Assembly: GCF_016019955.1 (NCBI RefSeq)
Contig: NZ_JAECRZ010000001.1
Span: forward strand, 248,001 to 312,000
Source of the DNA: Thiosulfatihalobacter marinus
GTDB lineage: Bacteria; Pseudomonadota; Alphaproteobacteria; Rhodobacterales; Rhodobacteraceae
DNA: 64,000 bases
Reading direction: 5' to 3'
The position numbers and the translations under genes were made by a program. Positions 17,910-26,092 of this stretch are shown piece after piece. The notes beneath the pieces are model-generated. The model was given only the letters and a program-made list of their open reading frames with translations, ran no database searches and was not told where the DNA came from. How positions within the stretch are numbered: the first letter of the stretch is position 1; every line of letters starts with the position of its first letter.

Positions 17910-18260
17910 ATGCGTTACATCCGCTATGCCTTTCTCGGCACCCTGGGAGCCGTGCTGGTGGCCGTTGCCCTGGCGAACCGGGATATCGTGACCCTGACCC
18001 TGTTGCCCCAGGCGCTTGGCGATCTGATCGGGGTGAACATGTCGATCTCGCTGCCGCTGTTCGTGGTGATATTCGGCGCGATCGTTGCCGGGTTGTTGAT
18101 CGGGTTCGTGTGGGAGTGGATGCGCGAGCATCGTCACCGGGCCGACAAGAGCCGGGCGGAGCGTGAGTTGCACCAGACCAGGCGCGAGATGCGCCGTCTG
18201 AAGGGCAAGCAGGCCGGGAACAAGGACGAGGTTCTGGCCCTGTTGGACGAGGCGAGCTGA
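17910..18260 (+). CDS. LapA-domain (DUF1049) membrane protein
   Basis: A 116-residue inner membrane protein with two membrane segments (about residues 5-25 and 45-70) joined by a short loop NRDIVTLTLLPQALGDL. A basic, charged C-terminal helix (EWMREHRHRADKSRAERELHQ) follows, predicted coiled coil. This layout fits the LapA/DUF1049 family related to E. coli LapA (YciS), which acts with LapB in LPS assembly control; a role here is inferred only from family. It is three bases from ihfB, so cotranscribed. Confidence 0.8.
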   Translation: MRYIRYAFLGTLGAVLVAVALANRDIVTLTLLPQALGDLIGVNMSISLPLFVVIFGAIVAGLLIGFVWEWMREHRHRADKSRAERELHQTRREMRRLKGKQAGNKDEVLALLDEAS

Positions 18261-18337
18261 GCCGCGTTGCGCATTTGAGTATTTTTGGAACAATGAAAGG
18301 GGCGGGCTGCGCCTCTTTTCGGTGTGGGTAAGGTGGC

Positions 18338-18997
18338 ATGGACATCCGGGTCAAGATTTGCGGGCTGAAAACCCCCGAAGATGTGGCGGCGGCGGTTGGC
18401 GCCGGGGCGGCCTATGTGGGGTTCGTGTTCTTTGACAGGTCACCGCGTTGCGTGGATGTGGAGACCGCGCGGGCGCTGGCGCTGGAGGTGCCGCCGGGGG
18501 TGGCCAAGGTGGCGCTGGTGGTGGATGCGCAGGATGCGGCGCTGGACGAAATTGTCGGAACGGTGCCGGTGGACATGGTGCAGTTGCATGGGGCGGAAAG
18601 CCCGGAGCGGGTGGCGGACATTCGGGCGCGGTACGGATTGCCGGTGATGAAGGCGATCGGCATCGCGGGGCCAGGGGACGTGGCGCAGATTGACCGGTAT
18701 GGCGCGGTGGCGGACCAGTTGCTGGTGGATGCCAAGCCGCCCCGGGGGGCGCAGTTGCCCGGCGGCAACGGGCTGGCGTTTGACTGGCGGTTGGTGAACC
18801 GCAAATACTGGCCCTGTCCGTGGATGCTGGCCGGGGGGCTGACGGCGGCAAACGTGGCCGAAGCGGTGCGCATGACGGGCGCGCGGCAGGTGGATGTAAG
18901 CTCTGGTGTGGAACGCGCGCCGGGGGTGAAGGATGCGGCGCTGATCCGGGGGTTTGTTTCGGCAGCACAGGTGCGGCCAGTGCCGGTGTTGCGCTAG
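18338..18997 (+). CDS. trpF: Phosphoribosylanthranilate isomerase
   Basis: A 219-residue TIM-barrel enzyme of tryptophan synthesis. The N-terminal [12 protein letters not shown] carries the catalytic Cys, and the distal [15 protein letters not shown] is the phosphate-binding end; the catalytic Asp is in LLVDAKPP. Tryptophan genes are split in this window: trpF and trpB are here, while trpA is 13 kb away on the other strand. No leader peptide or trp attenuator was recognised upstream. Confidence 0.94.
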   Translation: MDIRVKICGLKTPEDVAAAVGAGAAYVGFVFFDRSPRCVDVETARALALEVPPGVAKVALVVDAQDAALDEIVGTVPVDMVQLHGAESPERVADIRARYGLPVMKAIGIAGPGDVAQIDRYGAVADQLLVDAKPPRGAQLPGGNGLAFDWRLVNRKYWPCPWMLAGGLTAANVAEAVRMTGARQVDVSSGVERAPGVKDAALIRGFVSAAQVRPVPVLR

Positions 18998-19114
18998 GCG
19001 CCGTTGGCGGGCGCGTGGAGTGCCTGTGCGGAGTTGCGCCTGAAACGCTTTCCCGCTTGCCCTGTTGGTGCGTGCGTTTTAGGTAAGGCGGACGCAAGCG
19101 AAGGATACCCCCTC

Positions 19115-20368
19115 ATGGCCACCGATCTGTTCAATTCCTTCATGTCCGGTCCCGACGAAAAGGGCCGGTTCGGCATTTTTGGCGGGCGGTTTGTCAGCGA
19201 AACGCTGATGCCGCTGATCCTGGATCTGGAAGCGGAATACGAGAAGGCCAAGGACGATCCCGCGTTCTGGGCCGAGATGGACGATTTGTGGAAGCATTAC
19301 GTGGGCCGCCCGAGCCCGCTGTATTTCGCGCCGCGTCTGACGCAAAGCCTGGGCGGGGCGAGGATCTATCTCAAGCGGGACGAGCTGAACCATACGGGCG
19401 CGCACAAGATCAACAATGTGCTGGGTCAGATCATCCTGGCGCGGCGCATGGGAAAGACCCGGATCATTGCCGAGACCGGGGCGGGCCAGCATGGGGTGGC
19501 GACGGCCACTGTTTGTGCCAAGTTCGGGCTGAAATGCGTGGTTTACATGGGCGCGCATGACGTGCAGCGCCAGGCGCCCAACGTGTTCCGGATGCGCCTT
19601 TTGGGGGCCGAGGTGATCCCGGTGACGAGCGGGCGGGGGACGCTGAAGGACGCGATGAATGACGCGCTGCGCGACTGGGTCACGAATGTGCGCGACACGT
19701 TCTATTGCATCGGCACCGTGGCCGGGCCGCATCCCTATCCGGCGATGGTGCGCGATTTCCAGTCGATCATCGGCAAGGAAGTGCGCTGGCAGCTGGCCGA
19801 GCAGGAGGGTGAGGGCCGTCTGCCCGATACGGTGATTGCCGCGATCGGCGGCGGGTCCAACGCGATGGGGCTGTTTTTCCCGTTCCTGGATGACAAGGAG
19901 GTCAACATCATTGGCGTCGAGGCCGGCGGCAAGGGTGTGGACGAAAAGGTGGAGCATTGCGCCAGCCTGACCGGCGGGCGCCCCGGTGTGCTGCATGGCA
20001 ACCGCACCTACCTGTTGCAGGACGATGACGGGCAGATTCTTGAAGGCTATTCGATTTCGGCAGGTCTGGACTATCCGGGCATCGGGCCGGAGCATAGCTG
20101 GCTGCATGAGGTGGGACGCGCGCAGTATGTCAGCGTGACCGACAAGGAGGCGCTGGAGGCGTTTCAGTTCTGCTGTGCGCAGGAGGGAATCATTCCGGCG
20201 CTGGAGCCGAGCCATGCGCTGGCCCATGTGATGAAGATCGCGGGCGATCTGCCAAAGGACCATATCATCGTGATGAACATGTGTGGCCGGGGCGACAAGG
20301 ATGTGCAGACCGTGGCGCGCTATCTGGGGTTCGACATGAGCGATACCGAAGGGCGTGCGGCGCACTGA
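19115..20368 (+). CDS. trpB: Tryptophan synthase beta chain
   Basis: A 417-residue PLP enzyme condensing indole and serine. The PLP lysine lies in [14 protein letters not shown], the PLP phosphate loop is GGGSNAMG, and the catalytic Glu region [10 protein letters not shown] is intact. This is the standard TrpB1 type. The start at 19115 ([17 protein letters not shown]) matches family length; an upstream in-frame start at 19004 adds unrelated sequence. It forms the active complex with TrpA, encoded at 33483-34274. Confidence 0.96.
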   Translation: MATDLFNSFMSGPDEKGRFGIFGGRFVSETLMPLILDLEAEYEKAKDDPAFWAEMDDLWKHYVGRPSPLYFAPRLTQSLGGARIYLKRDELNHTGAHKINNVLGQIILARRMGKTRIIAETGAGQHGVATATVCAKFGLKCVVYMGAHDVQRQAPNVFRMRLLGAEVIPVTSGRGTLKDAMNDALRDWVTNVRDTFYCIGTVAGPHPYPAMVRDFQSIIGKEVRWQLAEQEGEGRLPDTVIAAIGGGSNAMGLFFPFLDDKEVNIIGVEAGGKGVDEKVEHCASLTGGRPGVLHGNRTYLLQDDDGQILEGYSISAGLDYPGIGPEHSWLHEVGRAQYVSVTDKEALEAFQFCCAQEGIIPALEPSHALAHVMKIAGDLPKDHIIVMNMCGRGDKDVQTVARYLGFDMSDTEGRAAH

Positions 20369-20395
20369 GCGCGTTTTCCCTGAACGGATGTGACC

Positions 20396-20422
20396 GGGCG
20401 CCCGTAATCGGGCGCCCTTTTT
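20396..20422 (+). terminator. Intrinsic terminator after trpB
   Basis: A 9-bp perfect GC stem (20396-20404 with 20409-20417), a TAAT loop and five T. A second small hairpin (20447-20453 with 20460-20466) follows without a T tract. Confidence 0.9.
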
Positions 20423-20615
20423 GGTTTCAGGGGCTGTCCTAAACCGGGGTTTAGGCGGCTAAACCCGGGGTGCAGGCGGGGAGAATTAAACCGCAGTTCA
20501 ATGGTTCGTCCGATTTGCCCGGGTCAGTCTGGGGGCAGGCGAATACGCCGAAAACACCAGGCGGAAAACAAGAATCCCCCTGATCATCTACAGACACATG
20601 CAGCAAGGAAATCTC

Positions 20616-21137
20616 ATGACACGTATATTCCTCACTTCCACCGCCATTGTCATCGGTCTGGCATCGACCGCATTTGCCCAGGACTTTGTAACGCGCCTGG
20701 AGCGGTCCTTTGCCCGGGACGGATTTACCAAGATCGAGATCAAGCGCGGCAATGGCCAGGCCAAAGTCGAAGCCGTGCGCGACGGGATGCAGGTGGAAAC
20801 CGTTTACGATCTGGATACCGAAGAAGTGGTTTCGCATGAAGTCGGCCCGATCGGGGACGACGATGGCCGGGACGATGATGGCCATGATGACGATGATGGC
20901 CGCGATGACGATGGCCATGATGACGATGATGGCCGCGATGATGATGGTCACGACGATGATGGCCGCGATGACGATGGCCATGATGACGATGGCTATGATG
21001 ACGATGGCCATGACGATGACGGCGGCGATGACGATGGCAGCGACGATGACGGGCGCGATGACGATGGCGGTGATGATGGCGGTCGCGACAGCGATGGCGA
21101 TGGCGACAGCGATGGCGACAGCGGCGATCATGATTGA
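20616..21137 (+). CDS. Secreted PepSY-like protein with Asp-rich repeat tail
   Basis: A 173-residue protein. A signal peptide (MTRIFLTSTAIVIGLASTAFA, cleavage near residue 21) is followed by a short domain of about 60 residues that reads like a single PepSY unit: an amphipathic FARDGFTKIEIKRGNGQAKVEAV, then VYDLDTEEVVSHEV. The last 90 residues are pentapeptide-like repeats DDDG(R/H/Y/G/S), ending DSDGDGDSDGDS, which resembles calcium-binding Asp loops. Export to the periplasm or outside is likely. AAGGAA precedes the start. The next gene is a paralogue, and a membrane LuxR-type regulator follows. Confidence 0.75.
   Translation: MTRIFLTSTAIVIGLASTAFAQDFVTRLERSFARDGFTKIEIKRGNGQAKVEAVRDGMQVETVYDLDTEEVVSHEVGPIGDDDGRDDDGHDDDDGRDDDGHDDDDGRDDDGHDDDGRDDDGHDDDGYDDDGHDDDGGDDDGSDDDGRDDDGGDDGGRDSDGDGDSDGDSGDHD
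20855..21120 (+). repeat. Coding minisatellite of GATGACGATGGCC-type units
   Basis: Dozens of copies of GAY-GAY-GAY-GGC codons with a variable fifth codon encode the Asp-rich tail. Near-identical blocks such as GATGACGATGGCCATGATGA recur several times, so slippage or recombination could change tail length. Confidence 0.85.
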
Positions 21138-21271
21138 GGCCACGGCACGGATCGGCAGTTCCTGTCGGTCCGGGGCGGCATACTGCGCCTGGCGATGAAG
21201 GCGCAGCCTTTCCATGACCGGCTGGCGCCCGTATGATGCGGGGGCCAGCCAACATTTTTCGGATGGACTTT

Positions 21272-21808
21272 ATGACCAGGACAATCGGACACATTGTACG
21301 AACCGCCGTTGCGCTGGCGATGCTGGGGACCGCCGCTCTGGCGCAGAGCAGCGCGAACCCGCGGCTTGATGCGATCGTGCGGCAGTTGCAGGCGCAGGGC
21401 TATGACGACATCGCCATTGGCCGCACCTGGCTGGGACGGGTGCGTATCGAGGCCAGATCGGGAAATGCGGAGCGCGAGATCGTGGTCAACCCGCGCACCG
21501 GTGAAATCCTGCGCGACTATTGGGACGATGGGGAGGGCCGGGACGGGCAGAAGGGGGCATTTGGTGGTCTGATCGGGCGGACAAATGATCCCGATGAGTC
21601 GTCTGATGACGATGGGCAGGATGAAAGCGGAAGTGACGATGGGGGGCACGACGGCGGCGGCGACGATGGCAATGACGGCGGCGACGGGGACGGCGGCGAC
21701 GGGGACGGCGACGATGGTGGCGGCGACGATGGTGGCGGTGACGATGGCGGCGGCGACGATGGCGGCGGGGACGATGGCGGCGGGGACGATGGTGGTGACG
21801 ATGACTGA
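21272..21808 (+). CDS. Secreted PepSY-like protein with Asp/Gly-rich tail
   Basis: A 178-residue paralogue of the preceding protein. A signal peptide runs to about residue 25 (AMLGTAALAQ). The PepSY-like unit follows: LDAIVRQLQAQGYDDIAIGRTWLGRVRIEARS, then EIVVNPRTGEILRDYW. A charged linker leads to a tail of roughly 75 residues made of GGGDD and GDGD repeats. The start at 21272 follows GGATGGA; an in-frame ATG at 21263 is an alternative. Its tail lacks the His and Arg seen in the first protein. Function unknown; metal or calcium binding, or sensing for the adjacent regulator, is speculation. Confidence 0.75.
   Translation: MTRTIGHIVRTAVALAMLGTAALAQSSANPRLDAIVRQLQAQGYDDIAIGRTWLGRVRIEARSGNAEREIVVNPRTGEILRDYWDDGEGRDGQKGAFGGLIGRTNDPDESSDDDGQDESGSDDGGHDGGGDDGNDGGDGDGGDGDGDDGGGDDGGGDDGGGDDGGGDDGGGDDGGDDD
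21650..21800 (+). repeat. Coding GGC-GAC-GAT repeat tract
   Basis: Tandem 12-base units of the type GGCGGCGACGATGG encode the Gly/Asp tail. They differ in sequence from the tract in the preceding gene, so both expanded independently or diverged strongly. Confidence 0.8.
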
Positions 21809-21838
21809 ACGGTCGCGGGCTGAACCGGGGCGGCGCCG

Positions 21839-22351
21839 GTGAGACGGGCCGGTTTGCTTGGCGGGCTTGTGCTTTTGCAGGGGGTTGCGGCCTTGTTCTT
21901 TGTATCGGACATCGCGATGTCCGTGCTGGGGGTGCGCTCGACCCCGATCAGCTGGCAAACCCGGGAAATCCTTGAGATTGCCGCAGCGCTGGGGCTGGTT
22001 CTGGGCGTGGTCCTGGGGTGGCTGGCGCTGCGTCAGTCGATGGCGGGCAAGGCCCGGGCCGAAGCCAGCCTGCGCCAGGTGCAACGGGCGTTCCGGGACC
22101 ATCTGGAGGCCACGTTTCGCGACTGGGGGTTGACGCCGGCCGAACATGACGTGGCGCTTTTCTCTGTCAAGGGACTGTCAATTCAGGAGATTGCCGCCTT
22201 GCGCGATACGTCCGAGGGCACGGTCAAGGCGCAGAGCAATGCAATTTACCGCAAGGCCGGTGTCAGCGGGCGGGCGCAGCTCATGAGCCTGTTTCTGGAG
22301 GATTTGCTGGCAGAGGACGGCGCGGCGGCCTTGCAGGACCGCGCGGGCTAG
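21839..22351 (+). CDS. Membrane-anchored LuxR-type HTH regulator
   Basis: A 170-residue protein with two membrane segments (about residues 5-27 and 45-65), a short coiled linker (SMAGKARAEASLRQVQRAF) and a C-terminal GerE/LuxR-type helix-turn-helix (about 98-150: LTPAEHDVALFSVKGLSIQE, then TSEGTVKAQSNAIYRKAGVSGRAQLM). No receiver or autoinducer domain is present. It starts at GTG 30 bases after the second PepSY-like gene and is presumably cotranscribed. An inner-membrane one-component regulator controlled by the two secreted acidic proteins is possible but untested. Confidence 0.8.
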   Translation: MRRAGLLGGLVLLQGVAALFFVSDIAMSVLGVRSTPISWQTREILEIAAALGLVLGVVLGWLALRQSMAGKARAEASLRQVQRAFRDHLEATFRDWGLTPAEHDVALFSVKGLSIQEIAALRDTSEGTVKAQSNAIYRKAGVSGRAQLMSLFLEDLLAEDGAAALQDRAG

Positions 22352-22731
22352 GGGGCGGTTTTGGTGGCGTGTTGCGCCAGCACGCGCAGAGGCACGATGT
22401 CGAGCGCGCGTTGATGTGTGGCGGCAAGATCGACCTGCGGGGCGCAGCCTTCGTCATGGGCCTGGAGAAAGCGGGCGGCGCACAGGCACCAGTGATCCCC
22501 CGGTTGCAGCCCGGCAAAGTTGAACTCGGGCCGGGGGGTGGACAGATCGTTGCCGACATATTTGGAAAAGGCGAGAAATTCGGCCGTCATCACGGCGCAG
22601 ACGGTGTGGCTGCCCTGATCTTCGGGGCAGGTGTTGCAATGTCCGTCGCGGAAGAACCCGGTGACGGGATCGCCGGAGCAGGGGGCGAGATTGGTGCCCA
22701 GAACGTTGAAGCCGGGGTCTTTGTGGATCAT
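22348..22731 (-). CDS. DUF2237 family protein
   Basis: A 127-residue cytosolic protein matching the DUF2237 family: NVLGTNLAPCSGDPVTGFFRDGHCNT, then DQGSHTVCAVMTAEFLAFSKYVGNDLSTPRPEF, and PGDHWCLCAARF. Conserved Cys and His residues suggest possible metal binding, but no activity is known. MIHKDPGFNVLG at 22731 is the likely start; a longer form to 22806 adds nonconserved sequence. The 3' end overlaps the convergent LuxR-type gene by 4 bases. Confidence 0.85.
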   Translation of the reverse strand: MIHKDPGFNVLGTNLAPCSGDPVTGFFRDGHCNTCPEDQGSHTVCAVMTAEFLAFSKYVGNDLSTPRPEFNFAGLQPGDHWCLCAARFLQAHDEGCAPQVDLAATHQRALDIVPLRVLAQHATKTAP

Positions 22732-22863
22732 GGGGGCATGTTCGCATGGCCGCGGCGCCGCGCCAAGCGGCAATAGGCGCGCGCGCCGCGTTTCGGGGCG
22801 GGCCATTGCCGGGGTTTTGCCTTGCAGTGGATGATCCGGGTTCGGGACGGTGAGAAATTCGCG

Positions 22864-23280
22864 TCAGTCGTCGCGACCGGGTTCGTCGGGGTTGCTGGCG
22901 AACAGCGCGATCTTGTTGCCCTGGGGGTCGCGCAGGTAGGCGACGTAAAACTGCGGGCCATAGGAGGGGCGAAAACCCGGCTGGCCCTCATCCAGACCGC
23001 CTGCGTCGAGGGCCGCGGCGTGAAGGGCGCGCACCTGTTGCTGGCTGCGGGCCTCGAAGGCGACCATGGCGCCGTTGCCTGCCGTGGCCGGGCGCCCGTC
23101 GAAAGGAGGTTTTACGTAGAAATCCGGCAGAACCGGAGACTGGCCCGGCGCTGTGGGAAGCGTGTAGCTCAGGCCCTCGGGGCCTTCGGTCAGTTCATAG
23201 CCAAGCGCGGGCAGGAAGGCCGCGTAAAACCGTTTTGCACGCGCGATGTCGTTGGCGCCGACGGTGACATAGGCAATCAT
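22864..23280 (-). CDS. VOC (glyoxalase/bleomycin resistance) family protein
   Basis: A 138-residue single VOC domain: MIAYVTVGANDIARAKRFY at the start and FYVAYLRDPQGNKIALFA at the end, with a paired beta-alpha-beta-beta-beta layout. Such proteins bind a divalent metal as dimers, and activities range from isomerases to antibiotic binding; none can be assigned here. The first His of the classical metal site is replaced (TVGAND), so activity may differ. Confidence 0.8.
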   Translation of the reverse strand: MIAYVTVGANDIARAKRFYAAFLPALGYELTEGPEGLSYTLPTAPGQSPVLPDFYVKPPFDGRPATAGNGAMVAFEARSQQQVRALHAAALDAGGLDEGQPGFRPSYGPQFYVAYLRDPQGNKIALFASNPDEPGRDD

Positions 23281-23297
23281 GCTGCGTAGTCCTTTTT

Positions 23298-23325
23298 GGA
23301 AGGCGGAAGGCGGAAGGCGGAAGGC
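23298..23325. repeat. Four tandem 7-base repeats
   Basis: GGAAGGC occurs four times in a row just upstream of the VOC gene start, in the intergenic space to the divergent oxidoreductase gene. It is a simple repeat with slippage potential. Confidence 0.7.
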
Positions 23326-23443
23326 GCGTGCGCGCGGCCATGATAGGCCAGTTGCCTGTTCGGGCCAATACGTTGCGCCGTGACGTGGGCGGGGGCGCAT
23401 TTCGGATTGACGCAGGGGGCGGGTTTGGCAAAGGCTGAGCGCC

Positions 23444-24808
23444 ATGAAACAGATCAGTGAACCCGCCCGCCAGATCGACGTGATCCATGAAACCGATGTG
23501 CTGGTTGTCGGCTCCGGCCCCGGCGGATTGTCGGCGGCGCTGGCGGCGGCGCGGGCCGGGGTTGCGGTGACGCTGGTGGAGCGGTTCGGCTGTTTTGGCG
23601 GCAATATCACCGTGGTCGGGGTGGAGGGGATGCATTGGTATCGCCACGAGCACACGGTCGAGAGCATGGGCATTCCCAAGGAGTTCGAGGACGCGGCGAA
23701 AGAGGCCGGCGCGGCGGTGCCCGAGAGCCAGTCGCTGAGCTATGAGATCGACAGCGAGGGGTTCAAGCTGGTCGCGGACCGGATGGTGGAAAAGGCGGGG
23801 ATCCACCCGATGCTGCACCGCCAGTTCGTGGCGCCAATCATGCAGGGCGATGCGATCACCGGCATCATCACCGAGTCCAAGGCCGGGCGCGAAGCGATCC
23901 TGGCGCGGCGGGTGATAGATGCGACGGGGGACGCGGATGTGGCGCACCGGGCCGGGGCGCCCACGCGGCTGACCCCGCGAGAGGACATGATGGCGGCGAG
24001 TGTCATGTTTCATCTGGCCGGGGTGGACAAGGAGAAGTTCATGGAAGGGGTCAGGGCCGATCCGCAGACCTATGCCGATTGGGGCGGCGGGGGCGAGTGG
24101 AATATCGAGACCTCGGGCAAGGAGGACGAGATGTTCTCGCCCTTTCTGGGCAAGCCGTTTGCGAAGGCGATCAGGGCCGGGATCATTCCGGCGCATCTCA
24201 ACACCATTGCCGGGACATGGGGGGCGGTGCACGACACGGGCGAGCTGACCTATATGAACCTTGTGCATCTGGACGGGATCGACGGAACGGACCCGGACAG
24301 CCTGACGCGGGGCGAGATCGAGGGGCGCCGGCAGGCGATGCTGGCGATTGCGGCGCTGCGGCGGTTCACGCCGGGCTGCGAGGGCGCGCGGCTGAGGAAT
24401 TTCGGGATGAGCCTGGGCGTGCGGGACACGCGCAAGGTGGACACGATGTATCACATGCGCGAGGCGGATGTGCGCGAACAGGGCCGGTTCGAGGACAGTA
24501 TCGGCATTTTTCCCGAATTCATTGATGGGTATGGCGTGCTGATCCTGCCCACCACGGGGCGGTATTTCCAGATCCCGTATCGCAACCTGTTGCCAGGGCG
24601 CGTGAAGAACCTGCTTGTGTCGGGGCGCGCGACGGGGGCGGAGCGGATCGCCCACGCGGCCACGCGCAACATGGCGTGCTGTGCGGTGATCGGGCAGGGC
24701 GCGGGCGTGGCGGCGGCGCTGTCGGTCAGGCAGGGGCGTGACCTGGACAATGTGGACATCGGGGATATCCAGGCCGAGCTGGAGCGGCAGGGCGCGCGGG
24801 TTTGGTAA
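23444..24808 (+). CDS. FAD-dependent oxidoreductase
   Basis: A 454-residue flavoprotein. The dinucleotide-binding motif VLVVGSGPGGLSAALAAARAGVAVTLVE occupies about residues 16-43. VIDATGDADVAHRAGAP and the C-terminal LLVSGRATGAERIAHAATRNMACC fit the FAD_oxidored family (PF12831-like), related to the thiazole-synthesis and fumarate-reductase flavin fold. The substrate is unknown and no pathway genes are adjacent. The protein starts after a weak ribosome binding site and is divergent from the VOC gene. Confidence 0.88.
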   Translation: MKQISEPARQIDVIHETDVLVVGSGPGGLSAALAAARAGVAVTLVERFGCFGGNITVVGVEGMHWYRHEHTVESMGIPKEFEDAAKEAGAAVPESQSLSYEIDSEGFKLVADRMVEKAGIHPMLHRQFVAPIMQGDAITGIITESKAGREAILARRVIDATGDADVAHRAGAPTRLTPREDMMAASVMFHLAGVDKEKFMEGVRADPQTYADWGGGGEWNIETSGKEDEMFSPFLGKPFAKAIRAGIIPAHLNTIAGTWGAVHDTGELTYMNLVHLDGIDGTDPDSLTRGEIEGRRQAMLAIAALRRFTPGCEGARLRNFGMSLGVRDTRKVDTMYHMREADVREQGRFEDSIGIFPEFIDGYGVLILPTTGRYFQIPYRNLLPGRVKNLLVSGRATGAERIAHAATRNMACCAVIGQGAGVAAALSVRQGRDLDNVDIGDIQAELERQGARVW

Positions 24809-24859
24809 GCGCCCCGCCCCCGCCCCCGCCCTTGACCGGGGCCGGGCGCCGGGGAGGAA

Positions 24860-26026
24860 TTACTCTGTCGCCGCCGCGATGCGACGGAACATGGCGATAT
24901 TGCCGTCGGTCACGCCGTTTTCCTTGAACTGACGGTCGGCGGAGTTCATGGCGATCACGACACCGCGCCGCTGGTCGATATAGATATACTGGCCATAGAC
25001 CCCGATGCCGAAGAATTCGCCCGGGCGGGGATCCTTGGGCATCCACCACTGATAGCCATAGCGCAGCGCACCGGGGGCGGTTCTGGCGCTGGGGCGGGTG
25101 CTTTGGGCGATCCAGTCGGCGGGCACCACCTGTGTGCCGCCATACATGCCGTTCTGGGCGATCATCTGGCCAAAGCGGGCATAATCGCGGGTGCGGATGT
25201 TCAGCCCGCCCAGCACGAAGGCGGTCCCTTCGCCGTCGGTGATATAGGCGGGCGCGGCCTCGTATCCCAGCGGGGCGATGATCTTTTCGGCCAGCAGATC
25301 GGCAATGTCGCGCCCCGTCGCGCCCCGGATCACCATGCCCAGAACATGGGTGTCGATGGACACGTATTGCCACTGGCTGCCCGGCGCGGTGAAGCGGTCC
25401 GACAGCGCCCGGGTGAACCCGTCCATCGTGCCGCCCATGGCGATCACGCGGCCCATGCGGTTGATGTCGGAATTGAAGTCGAGATAATCCTCGTTGAAGG
25501 TGACGCCCGAGGACATCTGCAACACGTTGCGGATCGAGGCCCCGTCATAGGCGGTGCCAGCCAGGGAGGGGGCGTATTTCGTGACCGGATCCTCCAGGCT
25601 GTCGATCTGGCCCTCGGCCAGGATCACGCCAAAGAGGGCGGACAGGTAGGATTTTGCCACCGACCAGGAGATGCGCAGATCTTCGGGCCCGGTGCCCTTG
25701 TGGTAGCTTTCATGCACGATCTGCCCGTCGCTGAGCACGACAAGTGCCGTGACGTTGCGTTCGGCGATCCATTGCGCGGCGCCGTCGGGCAGGGCGATGT
25801 CATCGCCCCGGGGCAGGTCCGACACGGGGCCGTCCCCGCGCGGCACCGGGCGGGTGAGGAAGAGCCGGTCCATGTTGGAGAAGTTCCAGACGATCTTGTC
25901 CTCGGCAAAGAGTGAATTGACCGCCAGCAGCCGGTGGATTTCCTCGCGCTTCCAGACATAGGTGGCCACGCCGGCCAGCACGAGCAGCAGCAGGATGCGG
26001 CCCAGCCATTTTCCAAAGGTGCGCAT
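24860..26026 (-). CDS. Serine hydrolase, beta-lactamase class C-like
   Basis: A 388-residue protein anchored by one N-terminal membrane segment (about residues 9-25), catalytic domain in the periplasm. The SxxK nucleophile motif is SVAK (Ser122-Lys125), and QYVSIDTHVLG supplies the Tyr of the second motif. The family includes esterases, D-aminopeptidases and 6-aminohexanoate hydrolases as well as beta-lactamases; FGIGVYGQYIYIDQRRGVVIAMN at the C-terminus is closest to the 6-aminohexanoate-dimer hydrolase type. It should not be read as an antibiotic resistance gene. Confidence 0.88.
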   Translation of the reverse strand: MRTFGKWLGRILLLLVLAGVATYVWKREEIHRLLAVNSLFAEDKIVWNFSNMDRLFLTRPVPRGDGPVSDLPRGDDIALPDGAAQWIAERNVTALVVLSDGQIVHESYHKGTGPEDLRISWSVAKSYLSALFGVILAEGQIDSLEDPVTKYAPSLAGTAYDGASIRNVLQMSSGVTFNEDYLDFNSDINRMGRVIAMGGTMDGFTRALSDRFTAPGSQWQYVSIDTHVLGMVIRGATGRDIADLLAEKIIAPLGYEAAPAYITDGEGTAFVLGGLNIRTRDYARFGQMIAQNGMYGGTQVVPADWIAQSTRPSARTAPGALRYGYQWWMPKDPRPGEFFGIGVYGQYIYIDQRRGVVIAMNSADRQFKENGVTDGNIAMFRRIAAATE

Positions 26027-26092
26027 GGTGATTTTCCCCCAGTGTTTGCGCGCCAGTTGAGCAAATCAGGGGGCATTCGGGCAAGAGTAACG

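Noticed and set aside
20451-21294. Minus-strand hydrophobic or His/Arg-rich frames opposite the Asp-rich gene
   Set aside because: They are reverse readings of the GAT/GAC repeat (Ile/Val/Ala or His/Arg repeats) without start signals or homology.
24860-26026. Antibiotic resistance beta-lactamase
   Set aside because: The SxxK fold is shared by many esterases and amide hydrolases, and the C-terminal region is closer to 6-aminohexanoate-dimer hydrolase types.
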